Origin: Aquiflexum gelatinilyticum
Lineage (GTDB): Bacteria; Bacteroidota; Bacteroidia; Cytophagales; Cyclobacteriaceae
DNA: 64,000 bases
Direction: 5' to 3'
Assembly (NCBI RefSeq): GCF_024741135.1
Contig: NZ_JANSUY010000001.1
Location: 1 to 64,000 of the forward strand
In this document: positions 48,049-56,851 of the stretch, piece after piece
Layout: each line of letters starts with the position of its first letter
How positions within the stretch are numbered: the stretch's first letter is position 1
The notes under the pieces: generated by a model
Told to the model about the DNA's origin: nothing
Seen by the model: only the letters and a program-made list of their open reading frames with translations
Database searches by the model: none
Program-made: the position numbers and the translations under genes

Positions 48049-48082
48049 AAAAAAAGAGAAGTTTCCTTCATTCAAAGGAAAC
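48049..48082 (-). terminator. Intrinsic terminator after the aldehyde dehydrogenase gene
   Basis: An 8-bp perfect stem GTTTCCTT/AAGGAAAC with a 6-nt loop (48061-48082) followed on the minus strand by a run of T residues. It sits about 40 bp beyond the dehydrogenase stop codon. Confidence 0.8.
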
Positions 48083-48122
48083 CTCTCAAATCTCACGTAT
48101 CAAATCTCTTGTCTCAATCTCC
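48082..48122. repeat. Degenerate 7-bp repeat directly after the dehydrogenase stop
   Basis: On the minus strand it reads GAGATT, GAGACAA, GAGATTT, GATACGT, GAGATTT, GAGAGG, six 7-bp-like units that abut the stop codon at 48123. They match the GAGACKT repeat at 40080-40121. Confidence 0.6.
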
Positions 48123-49649
48123 TTAAAAGAAGCCGAGTTTTTTCTTGTCGTAGGAGATGAGCATGTTTTTGGTCTGACGGTAATGGTTGAGCATCATAAG
48201 GTGATTTTCTCTTCCAAAGCCTGATTTTTTATAACCGCCAAATGGGGCATGTGCAGGATAAGCATGGTAGCAATTGACCCAAACCCGTCCTGCAAGTATC
48301 GCTCGTGGAACTTGATACAGTTCGTGTGCATCCCTTGACCAAAGTCCTGCACCTAATCCGTACATGGTATCGTTGGCGATGGCAATGGCCTCCTCTGTGG
48401 TTTTGAAAGTAGTCACTGAGACGACAGGACCAAAGATTTCTTCTTGGAAGATCCTCATCTTATTGTGGCCTTTGAATATGGTAGGCTGAATATAGTAACC
48501 ATTTTCCAATCCCGAATTCAAAGAAGCCTTTGTGCCTCCGCAAAGCACTTCTGCACCTTCCTGCTTCCCGATATCAAGGTAAGAAAGGATTTTCTCAAAT
48601 TGGTCATTGGAAGCCTGGGCACCCATCATGGTGTCTTCGGCTAAAGGATGTCCCATTTTGATGGCTTTGGTGCGGGCGATTACTCTTTCCATAAACACAT
48701 CATAGATGTCTTCATGGACCAGAATTCTGGAAGGACAGGTACAGACTTCGCCTTGGTTCAATGCGAAAAGTACTGCACCTTCCACTGCTTTGTCAAAGAA
48801 ATCATCATCGGCAGCTGCAACAGACTTCATAAATATATTGGGAGATTTGCCGCCCAATTCCATGGTGACAGGAACTAGGTTTTCGGAAGCGTATTGCATG
48901 ATCAGACGACCTGTGGTTGTCTCTCCGGTGAAAGAAACTTTTGCAACCCTGCTGGATGATGCCAAAGGTTTCCCTGCTTCTACCCCAAATCCTGTAACCA
49001 CATTCAGGACCCCCGGAGGAAGGATATCACCAATGAGTTCCATCAGCACCATGATGCTTGTAGGAGTTTGTTCCGCAGGTTTGACGACGGTACAGCATCC
49101 GGCAGCAAGTGCAGGAGCGATCTTCCATGTGGCCATCAATAGCGGAAAATTCCATGGAATGATCTGCGCCACAACCCCTAGCGGTTCATGAAGTGCAATG
49201 CTGACAGTATGCTCGTCATGTTCGGAGATGGTGCTTTCATCAGCCCTGATCACACCGGCAAAATACCGGAAATGGTCAATCACCAGCGGCAAATCCGCAG
49301 CCCTTGTCTCTCTCAATGCTTTTCCGTTATCTATTGTTTCTATTCTAGCCAGCATCTCCAGGTTGGCCTCTATTACATCTGCTATTTTGTTGAGCAATTT
49401 GCTCCTTTCAGTTGCGGAAGTTTTGGACCATGAAGGAAATGCCTCATGTGCAGCGTCTAATGCTTTTTCAATATCAGCTTTGTTCCCTCTTGCAGCTTTG
49501 GAAAATACTTTTCCGTCAATAGGAGAAATATTGTCAAAATACTCACCTGAAGAGGGTGCTACCCATTTGCCTCCGATAAAATGGTCATACTTTTCTTTGA
49601 TGTGAGGCCGATCAACCGGCTTTGCTTCGGATAATGTTAATGTTGTCAT
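48123..49649 (-). CDS. Aldehyde dehydrogenase (AldB/ExaC-like)
   Basis: A 508-residue NAD(P)-dependent aldehyde dehydrogenase that oxidises aliphatic aldehydes to acids. The catalytic cysteine is Cys303 in [12 protein letters not shown] and the general base Glu264 in MELGGKSPN; the nucleotide-binding region has SFTGETTTG near 239. The length and the GEVCTCPSR motif match the AldB/ExaC group. It faces an AraC-type regulator at 49871 on the other strand and lies upstream of DUF779; together they look like an aldehyde or alcohol oxidation unit. Confidence 0.95.
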   Translation of the reverse strand: MTTLTLSEAKPVDRPHIKEKYDHFIGGKWVAPSSGEYFDNISPIDGKVFSKAARGNKADIEKALDAAHEAFPSWSKTSATERSKLLNKIADVIEANLEMLARIETIDNGKALRETRAADLPLVIDHFRYFAGVIRADESTISEHDEHTVSIALHEPLGVVAQIIPWNFPLLMATWKIAPALAAGCCTVVKPAEQTPTSIMVLMELIGDILPPGVLNVVTGFGVEAGKPLASSSRVAKVSFTGETTTGRLIMQYASENLVPVTMELGGKSPNIFMKSVAAADDDFFDKAVEGAVLFALNQGEVCTCPSRILVHEDIYDVFMERVIARTKAIKMGHPLAEDTMMGAQASNDQFEKILSYLDIGKQEGAEVLCGGTKASLNSGLENGYYIQPTIFKGHNKMRIFQEEIFGPVVSVTTFKTTEEAIAIANDTMYGLGAGLWSRDAHELYQVPRAILAGRVWVNCYHAYPAHAPFGGYKKSGFGRENHLMMLNHYRQTKNMLISYDKKKLGFF

Positions 49650-49818
49650 GATTTAGGTTATTTTGGAATTATTCAAATTTCCCAAATAAGTTTTCTAAAA
49701 AATCCACCTATCCGATCAAGTCATCCACTTAAATTGATTAATTGAGTATTTAATGGCAAATGCTCAGTCCAAAATCCGTAATCACCCATCCCAAACGGAT
49801 GCTGAAATTAAATATGCT

Positions 49819-49849
49819 TTTGAAAAAACATTCGTAATTGCTAACTTTA
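49819..49849 (+). promoter_or_regulatory. Promoter of the AraC-family gene
   Basis: TTTG (49819-49822), a 19-nt spacer and TAACTTTA (49842-49849) fit the TTTG/TAnnTTTG plan with one mismatch. It supports the ATG at 49871 over the ATG at 49838, which would lie upstream of the -7 element. Confidence 0.5.
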
Positions 49850-49870
49850 ACATTACCCAAAATATCCAAA

Positions 49871-50791
49871 ATGCAAAATAATTTTATAGCCGGAGTGCCT
49901 TGGAGGAATGAAAAAGACCTGAAAACCCTAGTGGAAAACAGGACTACATATACTTTGCATGATTGCGAACTCAATATTTTTGAAACCCACCAAGAGGCTA
50001 AAAATGTCAACCTGACTTTTGGAGACCTGGTATTGACTACCATGCTCAAAGGGAAAAAGGTCATGCATTTGTTTGAAAAACCCGGATTTGAATATTTGCC
50101 GGGTGAATCTGTGATAGTCCCTCCCAATGAAGTGATGAAAATCGACTTTCCGGAAGCAAATCTGGAAAATCCCACGCAATGCATTGCCTTGTCAATTTCC
50201 AAAGAGATGATAGAAAACACCTTCAATCTATTGAACGAAAGGCTTCCTGATAAGGAAGTGACCAAGGATTGGGGTTTGGACCTATCCTATTTTCATTTAA
50301 TCAATACCCAAGACCTTTCAGAAATTATCAACAGGTTTATCAGGATCGGGGTAAAAGAAAGATCCAAAGAAAAGGACCTTATCGCCTCTTTTGCATTGAA
50401 GGAACTTTTGATAAGGCTTTCCCAGACCCAAGCCAGGGAAATGCTTGAAAAGACCTACAAAGCGCTTTCATCCTCCAACAGGATGGCATATGTTATTGAC
50501 TATATCAAAACAAATATCCGGGAAAACTTAAACCTTGATGAACTCAGCCAAAAGGCTTGTATGAGTAAAGCGCATTTTTCCAGGACTTTTAAAGTGGAGC
50601 TTGGCCTCTCTCCGATGGATTATATCCTGAAGGAAAGACTCAGGCTGGCCAAACAATATCTTCAACTAGCTAATTACCAAATTCAGGAAGTCTGTTTTTT
50701 GTCTGGATTTAACAATATCACCTACTTTATAAGGGCTTTCAAAAACGAATTTGGTGTTACTCCAAAGGTTTTTCAGTTAACACAGAAATAA
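49871..50791 (+). CDS. AraC family transcriptional regulator
   Basis: A 306-residue regulator with an N-terminal cupin-like sensory region (about 1-160) and a C-terminal double helix-turn-helix of the AraC/XylS kind (about 205-305: DELSQKACMSKAHFSRTFKVELGLSPMDYI and SGFNNITYFIRAFKNEFGVTPKVF). It is divergent from the aldehyde dehydrogenase gene (221 bp between the start codons), so it probably activates that gene on sensing an aldehyde or alcohol. An 8-bp hairpin (50794-50812) follows the stop without a T-run. Confidence 0.9.
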   Translation: MQNNFIAGVPWRNEKDLKTLVENRTTYTLHDCELNIFETHQEAKNVNLTFGDLVLTTMLKGKKVMHLFEKPGFEYLPGESVIVPPNEVMKIDFPEANLENPTQCIALSISKEMIENTFNLLNERLPDKEVTKDWGLDLSYFHLINTQDLSEIINRFIRIGVKERSKEKDLIASFALKELLIRLSQTQAREMLEKTYKALSSSNRMAYVIDYIKTNIRENLNLDELSQKACMSKAHFSRTFKVELGLSPMDYILKERLRLAKQYLQLANYQIQEVCFLSGFNNITYFIRAFKNEFGVTPKVFQLTQK

Positions 50792-51413
50792 CCAAACATC
50801 CTTCGGATGTTTAAAAATTGTTAAAAAATATTTTATGGTTTTTATGGTCTTTTAATATGCTTTTATTAAGTTTAAAAAATTTTGGTAGTGAAAAACATTT
50901 AAATGTTTATAATTTACCAAAGTTTATACGGCTGTAGTCAGTTACAAATAAACCCACACTTGGAGTCTTTTACAGAGACTCCTTTTTTTATGTCTATTTT
51001 TTAAACCTGTTTTTTACTTTTCAACAAAAAATATGTAAATATTGGTTAAAATTTAAACCACTTTTTTGATTTTATACATTTTTATAATTCAACCAAATCA
51101 ATACCAATCCAACAATAAGTAATTGGGATATATTTTTTTGATTTTGCATGAAAATTTGACCCTGAGATCCAAAAAACATTATGAAATTGCTTGAATCTTA
51201 ATAAAAAATGGAAAATGCCTAGGTTTTGGCTCTTTTTCTAGCTTGATGTGGATTCATCTCCGATGATTATCCTGCTAACATGGTTTCATGCAGAATTTTT
51301 GGAAAGCTTTGCATTCAAAGAGATGAAAGGATGAATATTTAAGAGATATCCGATTCTTATTTCTTTTTTTTACTCTATTCTTCACAAAGATACCATGAAT
51401 TAGATCCCATTCT
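50792..51413. other. Long A/T-rich non-coding gap
   Basis: No gene is supported. Features: a hairpin AAACATCC/GGATGTTT at 50794-50812 just after the araC stop; a perfect 16-bp palindrome AAACATTTAAATGTTT at 50893-50908 nested inside TTTGGTA/TACCAAA (50881-50887 and 50915-50921); and an orphan terminator at 50962-50989. From about 51000 to 51400 I see only A/T-rich sequence. Confidence 0.6.
50962..50989 (+). terminator. Orphan intrinsic terminator
   Basis: A 7-bp stem GGAGTCT/AGACTCC (50962-50968 and 50976-50982) followed by seven T residues. It is 170 bp beyond the araC stop with no gene between, so it either ends a long araC 3' untranslated region or a small RNA. Confidence 0.75.
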
Positions 51414-51470
51414 TTTAAGGCCTATTTAAGTTTTTCTTAAGCCAATCTTAAGATTGGAGAATGAACTTTG
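51414..51470 (+). promoter_or_regulatory. Four 11-bp-phased YTTAAG boxes and -7 element
   Basis: TTTAAG starts at 51414 and 51425, CTTAAG at 51436 and 51447: four boxes, each exactly 11 bp after the last. A GAACTTTG element (51463-51470), one mismatch from TAnnTTTG, begins 10 bp after the last box. Direct repeats at one helical turn just upstream of the -7 region are the usual site for OmpR/PhoB-type response regulators. The same plan is at 56763-56820, and the OmpR-type gene between them is the likely binder. It controls the glycosyltransferase gene at 51501 and probably the genes after it. Confidence 0.7.
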
Positions 51471-51500
51471 ACACATTGTTTGGAGAAAAACATTTTTAAA

Positions 51501-52238
51501 ATGAATGGTATCACGATTATCATACCTGTATTCAATGAAGAAGGAAATATTCTAAAGATATGGTCCGAAGTTGATCATTATCGCAGAAAATCCAAGTTTG
51601 AGATCTTTACACTTTTTGTAGATGACGGTTCGACAGACGGTAGTTTATCTTTGATCAAAGAAATTTGTACCCAAAATGAAGGATTTGGCTTTATTTCATT
51701 TGAAACCAATAAGGGTTTAAGTGCGGCGATTAAGGCAGGTTTCGATTATTCCAAAAGCAAATGGGTAGGCTATATCGATGGGGACCTCCAGACCAGCCCA
51801 AGGGACTTCCTGAAATTTGAGAATCACCTTCAATCCTTTAACCTGATGACGGGTGAGCGGCAGAACCGGAAAGATGGAATAGGTAAAAGAATATCTTCTT
51901 CCTTTGCCAATTGGATCAGGAATTCATTATTGAAGGACGGTATGAAGGATACAGGATGCCCCCTGAAAATCTTCAATAGAGAATTTGCTTCGAAGCTTCC
52001 TTATTTCAATGGTTTTCATAGATTCTTCCCAGCCTTGACCCAGATCTATGGTGGAAGGATAAAGGTTATTCCTGTCAGTCATTTCCCAAGGACTGAAGGC
52101 AAATCGAAATTTAACACCTTCAACAGAATGGTTCAACCCTTGTTGGATTTGATTCTAGTATATAGATTAAAAAAAAGGAAAATCAGCTATTCCGTAAAGG
52201 AAATGCACCTTTCCAAAACCATGGTGTATCATGAATAA
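51501..52238 (+). CDS. Family 2 glycosyltransferase (DPMS/ArnC-like)
   Basis: A 245-residue GT-A glycosyltransferase of family 2. It starts GITIIIPVFNEEGNI, binds the nucleotide-sugar through VDDGSTDGS and the DxD motif in YIDGDLQTS, and has the acceptor-side GMKDTGCPLKIFNR and HRFFPALT stretches of the polyprenyl-phosphate sugar synthases. It lacks the two C-terminal membrane helices that ArnC has. It should put a sugar on undecaprenyl phosphate. The ATG at 51501 was chosen because the earlier ATG at 51468 overlaps the -7 element. The stop overlaps the next start by 8 bp. Confidence 0.88.
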   Translation: MNGITIIIPVFNEEGNILKIWSEVDHYRRKSKFEIFTLFVDDGSTDGSLSLIKEICTQNEGFGFISFETNKGLSAAIKAGFDYSKSKWVGYIDGDLQTSPRDFLKFENHLQSFNLMTGERQNRKDGIGKRISSSFANWIRNSLLKDGMKDTGCPLKIFNREFASKLPYFNGFHRFFPALTQIYGGRIKVIPVSHFPRTEGKSKFNTFNRMVQPLLDLILVYRLKKRKISYSVKEMHLSKTMVYHE

Positions 52239-54483
52239 TCTTTTGGTGTTGGGACTAGGCTTGACTGCCCAGGGACTTTTTGCTGGAAGGTTTGTGGTCC
52301 AATTACTCCAGACTGAAAAATCCCAAAAAGTTGAATCACCTGCTTTGTTTTGGAAGCTGAGTTTACTTGCTTCTTTTTTCCTTGTTGTTTATGGGTTTAT
52401 CCAAAACGACATCGTTATTGTTGGAGGCCAGCTGATTGGGTATGTCATTTACATCCGTAACCTTCAGATCAAAGGTGATTGGGGGAGGTTGCCATATACG
52501 GTACGGTTATTTGCTTTTATGCTACCTGCACTCCTGTTTAGTTTCCTGGTTTTCGGTTTGAATTTCAATTGGCAAAATTTCATGGACAATCCCGAAATAG
52601 ACGGGTTACTTTTGACTTGGGGAACAGTAGGACAGGTAATCTTTTCCTCCAGATTTGTGATTCAATGGTTGCATTCGGAGAAACTCAATGAGTCTGCCTT
52701 CCCGATTTCATTTTGGTATATCAGCATTGCAGGGGCATTGATGATATCGGTTTACGCAATATTTAGGCAGGATGCGGTGCTCTTTATTGGGCAAGCATTT
52801 GGTTTGGTTGTTTACTTTCGCAACATGTACATCCATTACCAGCCTATATTGAAAAAGCCTGTTTCTTTGGTTTCAAAGTTCAGAGATTTCAGACTCCCTA
52901 CGCTCATGGTTTTTATGGGAATGGTTTTGTTTTTTAATCTTGGAAACTGGGAAGTAACCGAAGGCAGTGAGGCCAGGTATGCTCAGATATCAAAAGAAAT
53001 GTTGACTTCCGGTGATTATATCCATCCTACATTGATGGGAATTTATCATTATCATAAGCCCCCGATGACTTATTGGATTACATCATTAGCGTATAAGGTA
53101 TTCGGAATTTCTTCATGGGCTGCACGTTTTATCTTACAAATCGCCATCCTCGTACAGGTCATGTTAGTCTTTCAGATTGGGAAGCTATTTTTCGAAAATA
53201 GAAAAACTGCATTTTATGCTGCTCTGATTTTCGCATCATTTTCCATCATAATTGTCTCGGGAAGGGCTTTAACAACCGATGCATACCTCGCGGTCTTTGT
53301 CTTGGCTGCTATGTATTCCTGGTTTTTGTATTTCAAAGCTCAGCAAAGAAGGCATTTGCTCTTGTTCTACCTGTTCCTTGGACTTGGTTTTCTGACTAAA
53401 GGCCCTGTGGTTTTGATAGTTCCGGTTTCAGTCTTGCTATTTCAAAAAATCAGTCAAAAAACCAAACTGGGAAATCTCTTCGGTCATCTTTTAGGCTTGG
53501 GAATATTCCTTATAATCGGACTTAGCTGGTTTGTTTTGTTATATATTGAAGACAGGCAATTTTTAGATTATTTTGTTTTCAAACATACAATCCAAAGGTT
53601 TTCCACCAATACCTTCAGCAGAAGTCAGCCCTTTTGGTATTATTTTGCCATCGTCGGAGTAACTGCTTTTCCTTGGATTTGGATTATTTTATTTCAGGCC
53701 AAAAAAATCTTGCTTGAAAGAAATAAGCGATTGTCCCTACTACTGGCTTGGATCTTTATTCCTTTGGTATTTTTCTCCCTGAGCCAATCCAAACTTGTCC
53801 TTTATATCCTTCCAATTTTTCCCGCCATAGCACTTGCAGGTGCTCTCATATGGTCAAATTTGCCTGAAAAAAGTCAGGTTTTTTGGGATAAGATTCAGTT
53901 TTGGTTTCACATTATTGTCATTTTAGGTTTGGGATTTAGTCCGCTTTTGGACCCGAGGATTGTCCTCAAATATAAATTTTTCTTTATCCTCGTTCTGACT
54001 GCTGCTCTTTTGATTTCCATTCGGCTTGTCACTATCAAATCGATGGACAGGGCTGTTTTGACAGCATTTTTATTTATCATGGGGATCACTGCTGCATCAA
54101 CCTATTTTATGGGAAATAATTCAGGACTGGTCAAGGATCAAAAAAACGTTGCTGCTTTTATCAATGATGAACTTCCGGAAGCCCGACATATTTTGGTCTA
54201 CAACCGAAGGATACCCTCCATGTCATTTTTAACAGATAAAAATATTATCTCTCTCTACGACGGTTCGGCTGATCTGAATAGGGAAACCCAATTTCAAAAA
54301 GACGATTTATGGAAAGCCAATTTGATTAACCTTAAAGATGATCCGGATTGGTTATCACAAAAGATGCCTGACCAATCTGTTTTAATGATCAAAAATGACG
54401 GCAAGAGCCCCATTATGGTCCAAAAAGCCATAACACTTTTTCCAAATCAAATTGAACTAGATGGTTGGCTTTTGTTTTATTGA
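52231..54483 (+). CDS. Fusion: two LAB_N (SWEET-like) units plus ArnT-like glycosyltransferase
   Basis: A 750-residue membrane protein. Residues 1-80 and 125-205 are two copies of the LAB_N unit (lipid-A-disaccharide synthase N-terminal type): RFVVQLLQTEK (20-30) pairs with RFVIQWLHSEK (141-151), and GQLIGYVIYIRN (66-77) with GQAFGLVVYFRN (187-198). A single helix (about 90-112) lies between, giving a 3-1-3 membrane layout like that of SWEET transporters. From about 215 on it is a GT-C enzyme of the ArnT/PMT type with WEVTEGSEARYAQISKEM and the HKPPMTYWITSLAYKVFG loop. It should move a sugar from a polyprenyl-phosphate donor to an envelope lipid. It overlaps the glycosyltransferase gene by 8 bp, so the two act in one pathway. 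Confidence 0.85.
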   Translation: MNNLLVLGLGLTAQGLFAGRFVVQLLQTEKSQKVESPALFWKLSLLASFFLVVYGFIQNDIVIVGGQLIGYVIYIRNLQIKGDWGRLPYTVRLFAFMLPALLFSFLVFGLNFNWQNFMDNPEIDGLLLTWGTVGQVIFSSRFVIQWLHSEKLNESAFPISFWYISIAGALMISVYAIFRQDAVLFIGQAFGLVVYFRNMYIHYQPILKKPVSLVSKFRDFRLPTLMVFMGMVLFFNLGNWEVTEGSEARYAQISKEMLTSGDYIHPTLMGIYHYHKPPMTYWITSLAYKVFGISSWAARFILQIAILVQVMLVFQIGKLFFENRKTAFYAALIFASFSIIIVSGRALTTDAYLAVFVLAAMYSWFLYFKAQQRRHLLLFYLFLGLGFLTKGPVVLIVPVSVLLFQKISQKTKLGNLFGHLLGLGIFLIIGLSWFVLLYIEDRQFLDYFVFKHTIQRFSTNTFSRSQPFWYYFAIVGVTAFPWIWIILFQAKKILLERNKRLSLLLAWIFIPLVFFSLSQSKLVLYILPIFPAIALAGALIWSNLPEKSQVFWDKIQFWFHIIVILGLGFSPLLDPRIVLKYKFFFILVLTAALLISIRLVTIKSMDRAVLTAFLFIMGITAASTYFMGNNSGLVKDQKNVAAFINDELPEARHILVYNRRIPSMSFLTDKNIISLYDGSADLNRETQFQKDDLWKANLINLKDDPDWLSQKMPDQSVLMIKNDGKSPIMVQKAITLFPNQIELDGWLLFY

Positions 54484-54558
54484 GGTGATTTCACCTACTT
54501 AATCATCTTTAAAAATGGAAAGAATTTGTAATTTGAGAAAAATGGAAAATATCAGATC

Positions 54559-55227
54559 ATGAGGATTTTGGTAATAGAAGATGAGAAGGGGATTTCAGGT
54601 TTTTTGAAACAAGGACTTGAAGAGGAATCCTATGCAGTAGACGTGGCAGATGAAGGGAAACATGGCTTGGAGTTAGCCTTAAGTGGAGATTACGACCTCT
54701 TATTGGTGGATTGGATGCTTCCCGGAATGAGTGGAATAGAAATTACCCGAAACTTCAGAAAAGCCTTTCCTGATACGCCTCTGATATTTCTTACCGCAAA
54801 AGATACTTCTGATGAAGCAGTCTTTGCACTGCAGGCGGGTGCGAATGATTACATCAGAAAGCCTTTTCATTTTGAAGAATTGCTTGCCAGGATCAGGGTG
54901 CAGCTAAGACCAAAATCAGGACAGCAACTGAATTTCACCCTTGGACCGATCGTTTTGTATACCGAAAACCATCGGGTAGAAAAGGATGGAAAGGAAGTTT
55001 TCCTAACGCAAAAAGAATTTGCTCTCCTTGAATTTCTCATCCGAAACAAGGGAAAAGTATGCAGGAGAAGTAGAATCATAGAAAGCGTATGGAATATCCA
55101 TTTTGAATATGACACCGGCGTGATCGATGTTTTTATCAATTCCATCAGAAAAAAACTCGGTCTCAGCAAAGAAGATAATTACTTACAGACTATCAGAGGT
55201 GTCGGTTACATGGCACAGGAAATATGA
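54559..55227 (+). CDS. OmpR-family response regulator
   Basis: A 222-residue response regulator: a receiver domain (about 1-115) with the acidic pocket IEDE, phospho-acceptor Asp51 in LLLVDWMLPGMSG, and the conserved Lys in YIRKPFHFEELL, then a winged-helix DNA-binding domain (about 125-222, FALLEFLIRNKGKVCRRSRIIESVW and IRGVGYM). It is closest in outline to the CusR/CopR group. The gene lies 75 bp after the ArnT-like fusion and overlaps the kinase gene by ATGA. I found no repeat boxes or promoter directly upstream, so it is probably read from the 51414 promoter and regulates itself. Confidence 0.94.
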   Translation: MRILVIEDEKGISGFLKQGLEEESYAVDVADEGKHGLELALSGDYDLLLVDWMLPGMSGIEITRNFRKAFPDTPLIFLTAKDTSDEAVFALQAGANDYIRKPFHFEELLARIRVQLRPKSGQQLNFTLGPIVLYTENHRVEKDGKEVFLTQKEFALLEFLIRNKGKVCRRSRIIESVWNIHFEYDTGVIDVFINSIRKKLGLSKEDNYLQTIRGVGYMAQEI

Positions 55228-56603
55228 ATCTCCCTTATAAAATCCGGCTTTCCATTTACCTTACAGGCGCCTCTGCGCTGATTGTTTTGCTTGCTTTTTG
55301 GCTGATATATGGGGTCGCAAACTGGACCCTAATCAGGATCATCGACCAGGATTTAGCCTTAGAGACCAAAGTTCACCAAGATCAGATTACAGTCGTGGAT
55401 GGAAAGATCAGGTTTTCTCATAAAGACGAATGGGAAGAGGAGGAGCATAAGGAAATCCAGTTTCATCCGATATTTATAGAAATCGTAGATCCGGAAGGGA
55501 ATCAACTTGATAATTCACCTAATCTGGGAAACCTGAGACTTGGTTTCCAAAAAAACCATTCTTCCGATATAGAAGGATATAACCAGTTTTTGGGAAATCA
55601 GGAATTACGACAAATGCAGATTGCTTTAAAACATGAGGGAAAAATTGAGGGCTACCTCCTTGTCGCTACTTCATTTGAGGAGTCAAGAAACTTACTCAAT
55701 AACCTCAGGATAATATTATTTCTTTTATATCCCCTTATTTTGATATCGCTTTTTTTGACGATGAGGTTTTTGGCAGGGAAGAGTATCCAGCCTGTAGATA
55801 AAATAACCAAAAGGGCAAAAATGATTTCCCAGAAAAATCTCAACGAGCGGATACCCCTTCCGGAAAATAACGATGAGATAAAAGCGCTTACAGTTGCCAT
55901 CAACGACCTGCTCGAAAGGTTGGAAGAGGCCATGAAAAGAGAGCAACAATTCACTTCGGATGCCTCTCATGAACTGCGAACACCGCTTTCTGTGCTCAAA
56001 GGAAATTTTGAGGTGTTGATCCGTAAGCCCCGGGAACAGCATGAATACATCGCCAAAGTAAAATCAGGTCTGGAAGAAATCGACAAATTAAACAGCATCA
56101 TTGATCAGTTGCTTGCCTTGGCAAGGTTTCAAAAAGATGCCTGGGATATCCATGAAATTGATCTTGGTAGTATAGCGCAAGAAGTGACAGATTCGATTTT
56201 TAAAAGCAAAGGAAGGCAGGTCCATTTCCAAAACCGGTACGAATTGCCTCTTTACGTGCAGTCAAATGAAAAATCGGTTTTTATCATATTGAACAACCTC
56301 CTTCAAAATGCCCTGAAATATTCCAAGGAAGACACAGAAGTTTCAATTTCCATCTGGAGAGAAGATTCCAACGGTATTCTTGAAGTGAAGGACAATGGAA
56401 TCGGTATTGATAAAGAGGCCCAGTCCAAAGTTTTTAATCCTTTTTATCGTGAAAATTCGCCTGAACTTGGCAAAGTACAGGGCTCCGGATTGGGACTTTC
56501 GATAGTTAAAAAATTATGTGACCAACTGGGAATCTCCATCTTCCTCCAAAGTGAAAAAGGTCATGGGACAGCTGTACGGCTTATTTTTCCGGATAAGGTT
56601 TAA
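55224..56603 (+). CDS. Sensor histidine kinase (CusS-like)
   Basis: A 459-residue membrane kinase: TM1 (about 10-33), a periplasmic sensor (about 34-165), TM2 (about 168-188), HAMP (about 188-240), HisKA with the phospho-acceptor His in FTSDASHELRTPLSVLKG (near 250), and HATPase (NNLLQNALKYS, DNGIGID, GSGLGLSIVKKL). The sensor contains a His/Glu/Asp-rich stretch at residues 66-81, with His66, His75, His81 and six acids, suited to bind a transition metal. It is coupled to the regulator gene by an ATGA overlap and is followed by a metal-type RND operon. Confidence 0.93.
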   Translation: MNLPYKIRLSIYLTGASALIVLLAFWLIYGVANWTLIRIIDQDLALETKVHQDQITVVDGKIRFSHKDEWEEEEHKEIQFHPIFIEIVDPEGNQLDNSPNLGNLRLGFQKNHSSDIEGYNQFLGNQELRQMQIALKHEGKIEGYLLVATSFEESRNLLNNLRIILFLLYPLILISLFLTMRFLAGKSIQPVDKITKRAKMISQKNLNERIPLPENNDEIKALTVAINDLLERLEEAMKREQQFTSDASHELRTPLSVLKGNFEVLIRKPREQHEYIAKVKSGLEEIDKLNSIIDQLLALARFQKDAWDIHEIDLGSIAQEVTDSIFKSKGRQVHFQNRYELPLYVQSNEKSVFIILNNLLQNALKYSKEDTEVSISIWREDSNGILEVKDNGIGIDKEAQSKVFNPFYRENSPELGKVQGSGLGLSIVKKLCDQLGISIFLQSEKGHGTAVRLIFPDKV

Positions 56604-56762
56604 TTTTTTGAGTACATCAGATACAGTGTACCTATAACTATAACGACACCATTTTGGGATAGGGACTAAGATTGAAACTTCGGTTTGCAATTCCATCCGT
56701 TCAGGAGCCTTGTGTGTAGTAGATTTTTAGGGCATAGGCGAAGAAAAGGATAGCCATATTTT

Positions 56763-56820
56763 TTTAAGCAAACCTTAAGAATTCCCTAAGGAAAGCCAAA
56801 GGTTACCGGGGATACATTTG
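56763..56820 (+). promoter_or_regulatory. 11-bp-phased YTTAAG-like boxes and -7 element of the efflux operon
   Basis: TTTAAG at 56763, CTTAAG at 56774, CCTAAG at 56785 and a weak CCAAAG at 56796 follow each other at exactly 11 bp. A perfect -7 element TACATTTG (56813-56820) starts 11 bp after the last box. The plan and distances match those at 51414-51470, so the same OmpR-type regulator probably binds both. The transcript would start about 25 nt before the ATG at 56852. Confidence 0.7.
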
Positions 56821-56851
56821 AGCCAACATAGGCCTTTTTATTTCCCCTACC

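Noticed and set aside
49750-50265. Minus-strand ORF of 171 codons across the araC start
   Set aside because: Antisense to the AraC-type gene and its promoter; composition is that of a shadow frame.
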